A stretch of DNA of 64,000 bases from Xanthobacteraceae bacterium. Its GTDB lineage: Bacteria; Pseudomonadota; Alphaproteobacteria; Rhizobiales; Xanthobacteraceae. Below the pieces are notes generated by a model that was given only the letters and a program-made list of their open reading frames with translations, had not been told where the DNA came from and ran no database searches. Shown one piece after another: positions 16,808-25,399 of the stretch. Numbering within the stretch: the stretch's first letter is position 1; each line of letters starts with the position of its first letter. The translations under genes and the position numbers were made by a program. The stretch covers positions 64,770-128,769 of the forward strand of contig JALHLQ010000007.1 in NCBI GenBank assembly GCA_022844485.1, read 5' to 3'.

Positions 16808-17509
16808 ATGGATTTTGCGGATCAGCATGTTGTGGTGACCGGCGGAACGGGCGCGCTCGGGACAGCCGTTGTCGCGGCCCTGGCCGAGCGCGGGGCCTGG
16901 TGTCACATTCCCTATGTCACCGAAGCCAAGGCGGAACGCTTCCCATTCCGCGACCACCCGAAGGTGCGGATGATCGGCGACTCGGATTTGACGGACGAGG
17001 GGGCGGTGCGCCGGCTTTTCGATCGCACGCCCGACCTTTGGGCTTCGATCCATCTCGCCGGCGGTTTCTCCGCGCAGCCGATCGGCGATCTGCGGAAAGC
17101 GGACCTCACGCAGCAAATCGAGATGAACCTGATGACCGCTTTCCTCTGCTCGCAAGCGGCCATCGCCACAATGCGCGGCGCGGGCGCGGGCGGGCGGATC
17201 GTCAATGTAGCGGCCAGACCATCGCTCGAATGGCGCACGGGTTCCGGCATGGTTGCTTACACGGCGAGCAAGGCTGCGGTCGCGGCGATGACCGTTGCGC
17301 TGGCCGAGGAGGTCGCCAAAGACAACATCCTCGTCAACGCGGTTGCGCCCTCCATCCTGGACACCGCCGCGAACCGGGCCGCGATGCCGAAGGCGAAACA
17401 CGAATTATGGCCCAAGGTGGAGGAGGTGGCGCAGACGATCCTGTTTCTTGCCTCGCCGGACAACCGCGTGACCCGCGGCGCCGTCGTTGAAGTCTACGGC
17501 AAGAGTTGA
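16808..17509 (+). CDS. SDR family oxidoreductase
   Basis: A 233-residue short-chain dehydrogenase/reductase. The cofactor motif is TGGTGALG near residue 11. The catalytic Tyr-Lys pair is in the YTASKAA segment near residue 155. The PSILDT segment after it is the usual substrate-loop entrance. The NAA motif is replaced by HLAGGF, as in a sub-branch of the family. The ATG at 16808 is the best-placed start. It is divergent from glpD; the substrate is unknown. Confidence 0.85.
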   Translation: MDFADQHVVVTGGTGALGTAVVAALAERGAWCHIPYVTEAKAERFPFRDHPKVRMIGDSDLTDEGAVRRLFDRTPDLWASIHLAGGFSAQPIGDLRKADLTQQIEMNLMTAFLCSQAAIATMRGAGAGGRIVNVAARPSLEWRTGSGMVAYTASKAAVAAMTVALAEEVAKDNILVNAVAPSILDTAANRAAMPKAKHELWPKVEEVAQTILFLASPDNRVTRGAVVEVYGKS

Positions 17510-17553
17510 TGTTGTTCGAAGGTTCTTAATTGATCCTTCCCGAAAGCGGGTAG

Positions 17554-17590
17554 TGTCCCTATTTCCCCACTGGTGTCCTAAGTACCGAAA
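17554..17590. repeat. TGTCC-type flanking repeat, copy 1
   Basis: TGTCCCTATTTCCCC, then TGTCCTAAGTACC after a short gap. It resembles the segment at 20068-20104 in sequence, spacing and orientation. Multiple short TGTCC units are reminiscent of insertion-sequence termini. It lies at the left edge of the lower-GC segment. Confidence 0.45.
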
Positions 17591-17600
17591 CGGGGGTGTC

Positions 17601-18398
17601 TTAGTCTGAATCGAAAAGATCTGGTATCGCCTGCTTCGGCGGGTAGAATAGTCCTACGATGATCCACGATCCGGGGTGTTGGTGGACGGTGCCGACGAAA
17701 AAGTGGGTATCATTCTTCTGGATCATCTCCGTTTCGAACTTCTGCCGAAAAGCAGTCGCCCACTCTTCCCCGTACTTCCCTCGCCAGCTTCGGTAAGCTT
17801 CCGCCATCTCCCAATCGGTGCACATCATCGTGTGCCCACTGCACTCAACCTCCCCGCATTGAAACTCATAACGAAAGTTGAATGGTATTTTTTCAAGCGT
17901 GTGCGCTGGGGCTTTTTCGAATAGCGTGTCTTGCTTAAGGATAGCTTCTTCCGCTGCCGTCCAAGTTTCGGCGGCTGGCTCGATGATCAGCCGCTTAATT
18001 TCGTGTGGACGAAACACTCCCAATGTCGGTGCACCCTTTTCTTCGCGCTCTTGCCGGATTGCGCACATTGAATGACGCTTCAGCGGCTTAATAACATCGC
18101 GGCGGGCGCGCCAATTGTTTTGCGTGCCGACAAACTCCCCTACCTCAATCGTATCGATATTCAGTTTGTAACTCTCGGGTCGCGAGTCCGAAGCCTTGAG
18201 AAGATTCACATCGATCCACTGCCATTTTGAAAAACGCTTCTCTTGATCCATCAGCCGGTAGGGAACTGGGAATAGCCGAATCCATTGCCCATCATCGGTG
18301 ATCGCTGCAGTGCAGGAAGCCTCAATGCTACTTTTCGCCGGGACCGGATAGGTTCTCACGGCGATCAGGACTTTTTTCTTAATCCATCCCGCGGCCAT
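17601..18398 (-). CDS. Conserved hypothetical protein of the DUF488 cassette
   Basis: A 265-residue protein of no function I can name. A basic N-terminus precedes KVLIAVRTYPVPAKSS and WIRLFPVPYR, a motif pair I recall from uncharacterised proteins encoded next to DUF488 genes. It contains two Cys-bearing stretches (FQCGEVECSGH) that could bind metal, and conserved Trp-rich segments. It is third in a minus-strand cassette, 15 bases after the DUF488 gene. Base composition is clearly more AT-rich than the surrounding genes, suggesting transfer. Its stop codon abuts the flanking repeat. Confidence 0.75.
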   Translation of the reverse strand: MAAGWIKKKVLIAVRTYPVPAKSSIEASCTAAITDDGQWIRLFPVPYRLMDQEKRFSKWQWIDVNLLKASDSRPESYKLNIDTIEVGEFVGTQNNWRARRDVIKPLKRHSMCAIRQEREEKGAPTLGVFRPHEIKRLIIEPAAETWTAAEEAILKQDTLFEKAPAHTLEKIPFNFRYEFQCGEVECSGHTMMCTDWEMAEAYRSWRGKYGEEWATAFRQKFETEMIQKNDTHFFVGTVHQHPGSWIIVGLFYPPKQAIPDLFDSD

Positions 18399-18413
18399 TG
18401 AATCATTCTATGG

Positions 18414-18932
18414 TCACAAATCGTAGCCGCACAACCCCTGGTTCTCTAACGCCATGAATATCCGGTGCCGATGGCATTCGGTTGGGTCGCATTCCATGCA
18501 CAACATCGCCACGGGATAACCGAGATTTAGAAAGCGATGCAGGTTGCGCTTAAAATTCGGGGCGACCACCATTTGATCGTACCAATTCCAGATCGTTTCA
18601 CGGGTGCCGCTTTCGATGGCTCGCGCGCGTACGTCTCGTGGAACGCCCCATTCCCGCAAATGAAAATATGAAATGCCTTGCTGTTCTAAGCCCAGCTGCA
18701 AGTTGCCCTTGCTTAGATCGGGGCGATACATGCTGACAGGATTAGCCCGTATGTCGAGCACGCACTGCACACCTGAATTTCTTAGAGTGTCGAAAAGTTC
18801 TTTCGTCGTTCGGCCCTCATAGCCGACAGTAAAAAAATCTGCACGTTCTGGTGAACGCGCTTCATTCCACAGCGCCTTGCTTTCCGCGCGTGCGCGCGCC
18901 GATTTGGTTGGAAGCTTTAGGGGTCGCGTCAA
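18414..18932 (-). CDS. DUF488 domain protein
   Basis: A 172-residue DUF488 protein. Family hallmarks are FFTVGYEGRTTKELFDTL, VLDIRANPVS, and the C-terminal CMECDPTECHRHRI, where conserved Cys, Glu, Cys, His and Arg cluster. The family's biochemical role is unsettled; members occur in mobile and stress-linked gene sets. The 5' end overlaps the zinc-ribbon gene upstream by 71 bases in another frame, a tight coupling. Middle member of a three-gene cassette with lower GC than the neighbourhood. Confidence 0.88.
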   Translation of the reverse strand: MTRPLKLPTKSARARAESKALWNEARSPERADFFTVGYEGRTTKELFDTLRNSGVQCVLDIRANPVSMYRPDLSKGNLQLGLEQQGISYFHLREWGVPRDVRARAIESGTRETIWNWYDQMVVAPNFKRNLHRFLNLGYPVAMLCMECDPTECHRHRIFMALENQGLCGYDL

Positions 18933-19299
18933 ACAACGATTCCTTCAATTCCCAATGGATTATTCCATCTTTTTCTCGCCGTCGCGTTAATCCGATGTCT
19001 CGCTCCATGCGATGGACCCACTGGTTGTTTGGAAACGTCTGCGGCAATGTCGCCTGCGTTCGGACCTCGGTCCAAGTAAGCGACCTACCTGCCTTCCGCA
19101 GCACGGCCGCGATCTTGTCGCGGAAATCCTCGTATGACATCCGCTGTTTCTTCTCCGGCTGATTCCAGAGATAACTATGGCACGACGGACAAACGCGCGG
19201 CTCTTCCTCGACGCCGCCGCGCGGTATCCATTCGTGTCCACACCGATCACAACGAAATCCCATAACGGTGATCGGAACGCGAGCCATGTCTGCAAACAT
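18862..19299 (-). CDS. Zinc-ribbon protein of the DUF488 cassette
   Basis: A 145-residue protein with a single zinc ribbon, CDRCGH and CPSCHS, in its first third. A predicted winged-helix-like segment (LRKAGRSLTWTEVRTQ) follows and ends with an IHWELKE strand. The pattern suggests a small nucleic-acid-binding or regulatory protein; this is inference. The start at 19299 has AGG just upstream; an internal ATG at 19287 is possible. First gene of the cassette, 20 bases downstream of an AT-rich inverted repeat. Confidence 0.72.
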   Translation of the reverse strand: MFADMARVPITVMGFRCDRCGHEWIPRGGVEEEPRVCPSCHSYLWNQPEKKQRMSYEDFRDKIAAVLRKAGRSLTWTEVRTQATLPQTFPNNQWVHRMERDIGLTRRREKDGIIHWELKESLFDATPKASNQIGARTRGKQGAVE

Positions 19300-19317
19300 A
19301 ACCTAAGAACGCTCTTT

Positions 19318-19349
19318 TGTAAATATTTACTAGCTAATCAATATTTGCA
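19318..19349. promoter_or_regulatory. AT-rich operator-like inverted repeat upstream of the DUF488 cassette
   Basis: TGTAAATATT and AATATTTGCA form an inverted repeat with one mismatch, and the left half contains the 12-bp perfect palindrome GTAAATATTTAC. It lies 19-50 bases before the first ATG of the cassette, where a repressor or promoter is expected. Confidence 0.5.
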
Positions 19350-19559
19350 AAAAGGCATCTATCCTCAATGACCTATCGAAAAAAAAGCTCCCATCCGTGT
19401 GCAGGCGGAGGGGCGTTTTTGTTCGTTTCGGCGCGGGGATCGGCGGAAACGGTTTCGGGTAATTGAGGGCGGGAAGGGTGAATAGTGTGAATAACGCGCA
19501 CATTACGCGCGTTTGCTCAGTCTATTCCGCTGGATCAGTTAGTCTCGTTTATGCGATTC

Positions 19560-19615
19560 GCCCCGCCTTGTTAAGGGGCGGGGCGAATGCCGCGGTTCGT
19601 TGACGCGAACCGCGA
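19560..19615. other. Two GC-rich hairpins upstream of the tRNA
   Basis: ATTCGCCCCGCC pairs with GGCGGGGCGAAT, and CGCGGTTCG pairs with CGAACCGCG a few bases later. Neither has a T-run. They occupy the gap between the cassette promoter and the tRNA; no gene is visible there. Function unknown. Confidence 0.5.
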
Positions 19616-19625
19616 TCATCGTGGA

Positions 19626-19698
19626 GGGGGTGTAGCTCAATGGACAGAGCGGGGGGTTCGTACCCCCCAGGTTGCGGGTTCGAGACCCGCCACCCCCA
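19626..19698 (+). tRNA. tRNA, probably tRNA-Thr(CGT)
   Basis: The cloverleaf is complete: acceptor GGGGGTG with CACCCCC, D-stem GCTC/GAGC, anticodon stem GGGGG/CCCCC with loop TTCGTAC, T-arm GCGGG-TTCGAGA-CCCGC, discriminator A. The anticodon by position is CGT (reads ACG, Thr). The run of G:C pairs in the acceptor and anticodon stems and G2:C71 are unusual for a threonine tRNA, so the identity is less sure than the presence. CC but not CCA is encoded. A strong terminator follows. Confidence 0.85.
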
Positions 19699-19707
19699 CC
19701 TCGATTT

Positions 19708-19734
19708 GGCACCCTCACGGGTGCCTTTTCTTTT
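19708..19734 (+). terminator. Intrinsic terminator after the tRNA
   Basis: GGCACCC, a TCAC loop and GGGTGCC make a perfect 7-bp stem followed directly by TTTTCTTTT. Confidence 0.88.
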
Positions 19735-19774
19735 GTAGCGCACACATCTTGTCGACGCGAATCACCTTTTCAAG

Positions 19775-20032
19775 ATGCCTCAAAAACGAGTAGAAAACCA
19801 CTCGTTCTTGAGTACCCGGTCGATGGCAAAATCGCAAGCAAAAACCGAACGTCTACAGGTTACGCTCAGCCTGCAGACCATCGCTTTTCTGACTCTGCTT
19901 TCGGAAAAGGGAACGCACGGGACTGGCCCAACGGATGTAGCCAAGACGCTGATTGAGCAGGGAATACGCCGCGCAATCAGGGGCAACTTTCTTTCGGGGG
20001 ATGATCGCAAGCGAGTGGAGCGGCAGCGTTAA
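19775..20032 (+). CDS. Small ribbon-helix-helix-like protein
   Basis: An 85-residue protein (69 from the alternative ATG at 19823). ERLQVTLSLQTIAFL looks like the beta-strand and first helix of an RHH fold, and PTDVAKTLIEQGIRRAI like the second helix, as in small regulators carried by phages and integrative elements. It follows the tRNA terminator and belongs to the same lower-GC insert. No partner gene is obvious. RBS support is weak for either start. Confidence 0.6.
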   Translation: MPQKRVENHSFLSTRSMAKSQAKTERLQVTLSLQTIAFLTLLSEKGTHGTGPTDVAKTLIEQGIRRAIRGNFLSGDDRKRVERQR

Positions 20033-20067
20033 TCCCCGGTGTGCTCCACAGGCCTCAATTCACAGGG

Positions 20068-20104
20068 TGTCCTAGTTCCCCTCCGCGCCTGTCCTAATTA
20101 GGAA
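20068..20104. repeat. TGTCC-type flanking repeat, copy 2
   Basis: TGTCCTAGTTCCCC, then TGTCCTAATTAGG. Related to and in the same orientation as the segment at 17554-17590. Together they bracket the DUF488 cassette, the tRNA and the RHH gene. The stretch from here to 20224 holds no gene that I can see. Confidence 0.45.
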
Positions 20105-20224
20105 CTTGGGCCAATACCCGAAGGCGGCATCCAGTTCGGGGTCATGCTCTACTCCTGCTGCGCCAGCAACGTCGTGAGCGCGCAGGATGCAGCGGCGATC
20201 CATCAGGCGCGCCGCTCAGGAAAC

Positions 20225-20283
20225 TGTTTGTTGTCGCATTTTCTACGGCGAACCGGTTCCCACTTGGCCGGACAATGCCTTGG
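20225..20283. repeat. Rhizobial-type interspersed repeat, copy 2
   Basis: Core TCTACGGCGAACCGG as at 11531-11585. It overlaps the 3' end of the minus-strand ligase gene and encodes that protein's last residues (LSGQVGTGSP) and stop codon. Confidence 0.8.
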
Positions 20284-21799
20284 CTTGCGCATAGAGACCG
20301 GCGTGGGTTTCGCGCAACACGTTCTTTTGAACCTTGCCCATCGTGTTGCGCGGCAAGTCATCGGCGAACAGGACGCGTTTTGGCAGCTTGAACTTGGCAA
20401 GCCGCTCGCCGAGCCCCGCAAGAATCCCCTGTTCGCTCAGCGTCGCGTTTCCGGCCGCCACGACGACGGCGGTGACGCCTTCGCCGAGGTCGGGATGCGG
20501 CACGCCGATCACCGCGGATTCGATAACGCCCGGCAATGCGTCGATCTCGGTCTCGATCTCCTTCGGATAAACGTTGAACCCGCCCGTGATGATGAGATCC
20601 TTCGAGCGGCCGACAATGTGCACGTAACCGCGCTCGTCGATCTTGCCGATGTCGCCCGTGATGAAGAAACCGTCGGCGCGAAATTCGGTCTGATTCTTCT
20701 CCGGCATCCGCCAGTAGCCGGAAAAGACGTTCGGCCCGCGAACCTCGATGACCCCGATCTCGCCCGGCGGCAGGACCTTGCCCGTTTCGGAATCCGCAAT
20801 TCGCAGTTCCACGCCCGGCAGCGGGAACCCGACGGTTCCTGCAATCCGCTCGCCTTCATAGGGATTGGACGTGTTCATGCTCGTCTCGGTCATGCCGTAA
20901 CGCTCGAGGATGGCGTGTCCGGTGCGCGCGAGAAATTCGCGATGGGTTTCCGCGAGCAGCGGCGCGGATCCGGAGATGAACAGGCGCATATGCGCGCAGG
21001 CGTCTCGCGACAATTTCGTATGCTGCAGAAGCCGCGTGTAGAACGTCGGCACACCCATCATCGCCGTCGCCCGGGGCAACAGCCGAATGACTTCGTCGGC
21101 GTCGAACTTCGGAAGAAAGATCATGGAACCGCCGACCAGCATCACCGTGTTGGTCGCGACGAACAGTCCATGCGTGTGATAGATCGGCAGCGCGTGAAGG
21201 AGAACGTCGACGCCCGTGAAACGCCACGTCTCCACGAGAGCCAGCGCATTCGATGACAGATTGCGGTGGCTGAGCATGGCTCCCTTGGAGCGTCCCGTGG
21301 TGCCCGACGTATAGAGGATCGCTGCGAGGTCGTTCTCTTCGCGCGGCACATCGGCAAAGTCGGATGGGGCGCGCCGCATCGCATCGCTGAGCGAGCCCTC
21401 ACCTTTGGCGTCGAGCGTATCGATCGAATGCACGCCATACCTGCCGGCGAGCCGCTCGAGGCCCTCACGCTTGGCCGGATCGCCGACGACCAGCGCAGGC
21501 TGCGCATCACCGATGAAGTATTCGAGTTCGGTCAGCGTATAGGCGGTGTTCAATGGAAGATAGACGCCGCCGGCACGCAGCGTCGCGAGGTAGAGCATCA
21601 GCGCCTGCGGCGTTTTTTCGACCTGCACGGCAACCCGGTCGCCGGGCTCGACGCCGTGAAGAACCAGAATGTTCGCAAGCCGCCCCGTCTGGTCCAGCAT
21701 CTCCCCATAGGTGATGCGGCGCCCGTCGCCGGTTTCGATGAATGTGGCTGCGCTGGATGGAATCCGGCCGCGGATGAGATCGAAGAGGTTACCGCTCAT
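20243..21799 (-). CDS. matB: Malonate-CoA ligase (malonyl-CoA synthetase)
   Basis: A 518-residue ANL-family enzyme that forms malonyl-CoA from malonate, ATP and CoA. Motifs are YTSGTTGRSKGAMLSH near residue 160, GYGMTETSM-like ERYGMTETSM near 295, ITGDIGKID, and the C-terminal catalytic lysine in NTMGKVQKN. It closely resembles Rhodopseudomonas and Rhizobium MatB and lies next to malonyl-CoA decarboxylase, which confirms the malonate role. The last few residues derive from the interspersed repeat and probably replace a slightly different native C-terminus. Confidence 0.92.
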   Translation of the reverse strand: MSGNLFDLIRGRIPSSAATFIETGDGRRITYGEMLDQTGRLANILVLHGVEPGDRVAVQVEKTPQALMLYLATLRAGGVYLPLNTAYTLTELEYFIGDAQPALVVGDPAKREGLERLAGRYGVHSIDTLDAKGEGSLSDAMRRAPSDFADVPREENDLAAILYTSGTTGRSKGAMLSHRNLSSNALALVETWRFTGVDVLLHALPIYHTHGLFVATNTVMLVGGSMIFLPKFDADEVIRLLPRATAMMGVPTFYTRLLQHTKLSRDACAHMRLFISGSAPLLAETHREFLARTGHAILERYGMTETSMNTSNPYEGERIAGTVGFPLPGVELRIADSETGKVLPPGEIGVIEVRGPNVFSGYWRMPEKNQTEFRADGFFITGDIGKIDERGYVHIVGRSKDLIITGGFNVYPKEIETEIDALPGVIESAVIGVPHPDLGEGVTAVVVAAGNATLSEQGILAGLGERLAKFKLPKRVLFADDLPRNTMGKVQKNVLRETHAGLYAQAKALSGQVGTGSP

Positions 21800-21830
21800 G
21801 ACGTGCGCTCCCGAGGCGCACGCTTAGCAC

Positions 21831-23198
21831 TCAGGGGTTCACCTGGACAACATCGCGCAACCCCGACCGCAGGAGCTTGCGCACCGTGGAGGAGGCGACG
21901 ATCGTCCGCGCCTCGGCATAGGCTTCGTGGTTCTTTTCGATCTCATCAAGGTCATAGAGATAGTTGACCATCGTGCCATGCGCCTGCTGAACCCCCTTGT
22001 CGGACAGGTCGCCCAGCGTGTTGATGCGCTCCAGACGCGCCCCGTTGCCCAGGTGAAATCTTGCCACCGGATCCACCGGCGCTCCCGATCGGGTCCGCGC
22101 CGTCAGGAAGTAGGCGGCGGCCGCACGCTGCAGCGGCTCGCGCAAGCGCGCCACCGCATCGGGATCCCGCCACCAGTCCTCCTGGTCGAGCAAGGCGAGG
22201 GCCTCCCGCTCCTCCGGGCTGAGCTTCGGAGACTCCGCGTCGCGGCGTTCCCGTTGGAGCCAATCGGCGAAGCCGGGAGCGGGCGACAGCGTGACGAAGG
22301 TGGACAGACGCGGCAACTCGCGTGAAATCTCTTCCGCGACCTGCTTGATGAGGAAATGTCCGAAGGACACGCCGGCCAGGCCCTTCTGGCAGTTGGAAAT
22401 CGAATAGAAGGCCGCGGTCGTGGCCTTTTCTGGCTCGAGGACTTCGCGCGCGGGCGCCAGGATCGGCGCAATGGCGTTCGGCATCTCGCGCGTGAGCGCG
22501 ACCTCGACGAAGATCAGCGGTTCATCGACCAGGGCCGGGTGGAAGAAAGCATAACAGCGGCGGTCGGGAGAATCGATGCGGCGCCGCAAGTCGTCCCAGT
22601 CCCGGATTTCGTGCACGGCCTCGTAACGAATGATCTTCTCCAGAACGATGGCGGGCGAGGACCACCCGATGCGGTGCAACACGAGAAAGCCGCGGTTGAA
22701 CCAGGAGGAGAAGAGATGCACGAAGTCGGCGTCGATCGCGCGGAGATCGTTGCGGTAGACCAGCGCATCGAGGAGCTGCGAACGCATATGCACCAGGGCG
22801 GCCGTGCCGTTGGGAGCCAAGTTCAAGCGCCGAAACAGCTCCTGCCGTCGCGGCTCGGCGGCAATGTGCAGTTCACTCGCCGTCAACTCGCTCGGGCTCT
22901 GCTGCCAGGCCGCGATCGCGGTTTCGAGACGGCGGGCATCGGGCCCGAAGCGGGTCGCAAGGGCTTCGAAAAAAGCGATCCGGGGTCCGGTCGTCAGCTC
23001 CGCATAACGGCCCAAGATCTCGGCCGCCAAAGCCACTCCGGACGCTTCGCCGCGCCGCGACAGGAGTTCCTCGCAGAGCTCGGCAAGGCTTTCGGAGCGC
23101 GCGGCCGCCTCGCCGCGGCGGTCCCGACTGCGATCCAGCAGTCCCCTGCCCCGTTCCGATATGGTCTGCAGAAGCTCCGTCAAAAACGAGGCGTTCAT
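21831..23198 (-). CDS. matA: Malonyl-CoA decarboxylase
   Basis: A 455-residue enzyme converting malonyl-CoA to acetyl-CoA and CO2. An N-terminal helical domain (to about residue 180) is followed by the catalytic domain with SNCQKGLAGVSFGHFLIK, TLSPAPGF and, near the C-terminus, HLGNGARLERINTLGD and QQAHGTMVNYLYDL, all family signatures. It is 31 bases upstream of matB on the same strand, so malonate is activated and decarboxylated by co-expressed enzymes. No malonate transporter or MatR regulator is adjacent. Confidence 0.93.
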   Translation of the reverse strand: MNASFLTELLQTISERGRGLLDRSRDRRGEAAARSESLAELCEELLSRRGEASGVALAAEILGRYAELTTGPRIAFFEALATRFGPDARRLETAIAAWQQSPSELTASELHIAAEPRRQELFRRLNLAPNGTAALVHMRSQLLDALVYRNDLRAIDADFVHLFSSWFNRGFLVLHRIGWSSPAIVLEKIIRYEAVHEIRDWDDLRRRIDSPDRRCYAFFHPALVDEPLIFVEVALTREMPNAIAPILAPAREVLEPEKATTAAFYSISNCQKGLAGVSFGHFLIKQVAEEISRELPRLSTFVTLSPAPGFADWLQRERRDAESPKLSPEEREALALLDQEDWWRDPDAVARLREPLQRAAAAYFLTARTRSGAPVDPVARFHLGNGARLERINTLGDLSDKGVQQAHGTMVNYLYDLDEIEKNHEAYAEARTIVASSTVRKLLRSGLRDVVQVNP

Positions 23199-23308
23199 GG
23201 TGAGCTCTCACGCTCTACAAACGGGGGGATGGCCGGGCCACGGTCGATCGGGTATAGCTTCAGGCAATTAAAAGTATGTGCATAGAATAACATCGGACCA
23301 GGGCGGAC

Positions 23309-25399
23309 GTGCATTCCGAGGTGAAGGCGCAGCCGAGCGGCGGCAGGCTGCTCGAGGTTCAGGACCTGCATGTCCACTTTATGACATCGCGGGGCGTGGT
23401 CCGGGCCGTCGAGGGCATATCCTACACCGTTAATCGGGGAGAAACCGTCGCCATCGTCGGGGAGTCCGGCTGCGGCAAGTCGGTCTCCTCGCTTGCCATC
23501 ATGCGGCTCCTGGCGAAGCCCGCGGGGCGCGTGGTCGGCGGCCGCATTCTGTTCGAAGGCCGCAACCTGCTGGACCTCTCGGACGAGGAGATGCGCGATG
23601 TGCGCGGGCGCGACATTGCGATGATCTTCCAAGAACCGATGACATCGCTCAATCCGGTCTTGAGCATCGGCTTCCAGATCATGGAGCCCTTGTTCATGCA
23701 CACCAAGATGAACCAGGAGGAGGCGAAGGCGCGCGCGCTCGAACTGCTTCGGCTGGTCGGCATCACGGACGGCGAGCGCAGGCTCGAGCAGTATCCCCAC
23801 CAATTGTCGGGCGGCATGCGGCAGCGCGTGATGATCGCGATCGGGCTTGCCTGCAATCCGAAGCTGCTTATCGCAGACGAGCCGACGACGGCGCTCGACG
23901 TCACCATCCAGGCGCAAATCCTCGAATTGATGAAGGACCTCTCGCAGCGGCTTGGGATTGCGCTTGTGATCATCACGCATAACCTCGGCGTCGTCGCCCG
24001 CTATGCCGACCGCGTCAACGTGATGTATGCGGCGAAGATCATCGAGCAGGGCAGCGCCGACGACATTTTCCTGCGGCCCTCGCATCCCTATGGCATCGGG
24101 CTGATGCGCTCGGTGCCGCGGCTCGATTGGCCGCGCGGGCAGCGGCTCGAAACCATCGAAGGCCTGCCGCCGGACCTACGCTCGCCGCCCGAAGGATGCC
24201 GGTTCGCTCCACGATGTCCGCATCGGCTGCCTCGCTGCAGCGAGCCGACGCCGTGGATCGAGGTCGGGAACGGCCACCATTCCGCCTGCCACCGGGTCGG
24301 CGAGATCCTGGTCGGCAAAGTGGCGGCGCAATCGGCGCAGCCGATAATGGCCGCGCGGCACGGCGGCGAGCCGGACGGCAAACCGATTCTCGCGGTCGAC
24401 AACTTGCGCAAGCATTTCAAGGTGAAGGCGGCCGGCGCGGGCTTCTTCGCGAGCGAGACCGCGGTCGTCAAGGCGGTCGATGGCGTATCCTTTGCGATCG
24501 CGCCGGGGGAGACGCTCGGCCTCGTGGGAGAGTCGGGCTGCGGCAAGACGACGGTGGGACGCGTCGTGCTGCGGCTGGAAGAGGCGAGCGGCGGGCAAAT
24601 CATCTTCAACAACAGCGACATCACGCATCGCAGCCCGAGCGCGATGCGGGAGATACGACGAAAAATTCAAGTCATCTTCCAAGACCCGTATTCCTCGCTC
24701 AACCCGCGCATGACCATTGGCCAAATCATCGGGGAGCCGCTGCAGGTTTACGGACTCGTGCCCAACAAGAAGGCCGAGCACGATCGGGCCGCCGAGCTTC
24801 TGTCGCAGGTCGGCCTGTTTTCCTACATGGCGGAGCGCTATCCGCACCAGCTGTCGGGCGGCCAGCGGCAGCGGGTCGGGATCGCGCGGGCGCTCGCGCT
24901 CGAGCCGAGCTTCATCGTCTGCGACGAGCCGGTCTCCGCGCTTGACGTTTCGATTCAGGGACAGATCATCAACCTGTTGGAGGACCTGCAGGAACGGCTG
25001 AAGCTCACCTATCTGTTCATCGCCCATGATCTCGCCGTGGTGCGCCACATCTCCGACCGCGTCGCGGTGATGTATCTCGGGCGGATCATGGAGCTCGCCG
25101 ATCGCGATACGCTCTATGCGAAGCCGCTGCACCCTTACACGCGTGCGCTGCTCGATGCGGCGCCGGTGCCCGATCCGGCGATCGAGCGGGGGCGCGCCCC
25201 GCGGGCGCTCCACGGTGAAATTCCCTCGCCCTTGACCCCGCCGACCGGATGCGTGTTCCATACGCGCTGCCCGATCGCGCAAGATATCTGCCGCCAGGAG
25301 ATTCCGCAGGTGCGGGAACTGGCGCTCCGCCATCTGGTCGCGTGCCATTTCGCGGACAGCGTTCCACAAACCAAAACAGCCCTGGGAGGATCAGCATGA
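23309..25399 (+). CDS. Dipeptide/oligopeptide ABC transporter, fused double ATPase
   Basis: A 696-residue protein made of two complete ATPases, a DppD-DppF fusion. Domain 1 (about 14-320) has [23 protein letters not shown] and [10 protein letters not shown]. Domain 2 (about 360-690) has [21 protein letters not shown] and [10 protein letters not shown]. Each ends with the Opp/Dpp C-terminal Cys motif ([11 protein letters not shown] and [10 protein letters not shown]). The start codon is GTG at 23309. Its TGA overlaps the ATG of the binding protein (ATGA). Confidence 0.93.
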   Translation: MHSEVKAQPSGGRLLEVQDLHVHFMTSRGVVRAVEGISYTVNRGETVAIVGESGCGKSVSSLAIMRLLAKPAGRVVGGRILFEGRNLLDLSDEEMRDVRGRDIAMIFQEPMTSLNPVLSIGFQIMEPLFMHTKMNQEEAKARALELLRLVGITDGERRLEQYPHQLSGGMRQRVMIAIGLACNPKLLIADEPTTALDVTIQAQILELMKDLSQRLGIALVIITHNLGVVARYADRVNVMYAAKIIEQGSADDIFLRPSHPYGIGLMRSVPRLDWPRGQRLETIEGLPPDLRSPPEGCRFAPRCPHRLPRCSEPTPWIEVGNGHHSACHRVGEILVGKVAAQSAQPIMAARHGGEPDGKPILAVDNLRKHFKVKAAGAGFFASETAVVKAVDGVSFAIAPGETLGLVGESGCGKTTVGRVVLRLEEASGGQIIFNNSDITHRSPSAMREIRRKIQVIFQDPYSSLNPRMTIGQIIGEPLQVYGLVPNKKAEHDRAAELLSQVGLFSYMAERYPHQLSGGQRQRVGIARALALEPSFIVCDEPVSALDVSIQGQIINLLEDLQERLKLTYLFIAHDLAVVRHISDRVAVMYLGRIMELADRDTLYAKPLHPYTRALLDAAPVPDPAIERGRAPRALHGEIPSPLTPPTGCVFHTRCPIAQDICRQEIPQVRELALRHLVACHFADSVPQTKTALGGSA

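Noticed and set aside
19380..19420. Terminator near 19.4 kb (GC-rich stretch then TTTTTG)
   Set aside because: The stem pairing is poor and no plus-strand gene ends there.
19626..19700. tRNA as an integration site with a duplicated 3' end
   Set aside because: I looked for a second copy of the tRNA 3' end (TTCGAGACCCGCC) around 17.5-20.2 kb and found none, and no integrase gene is present.
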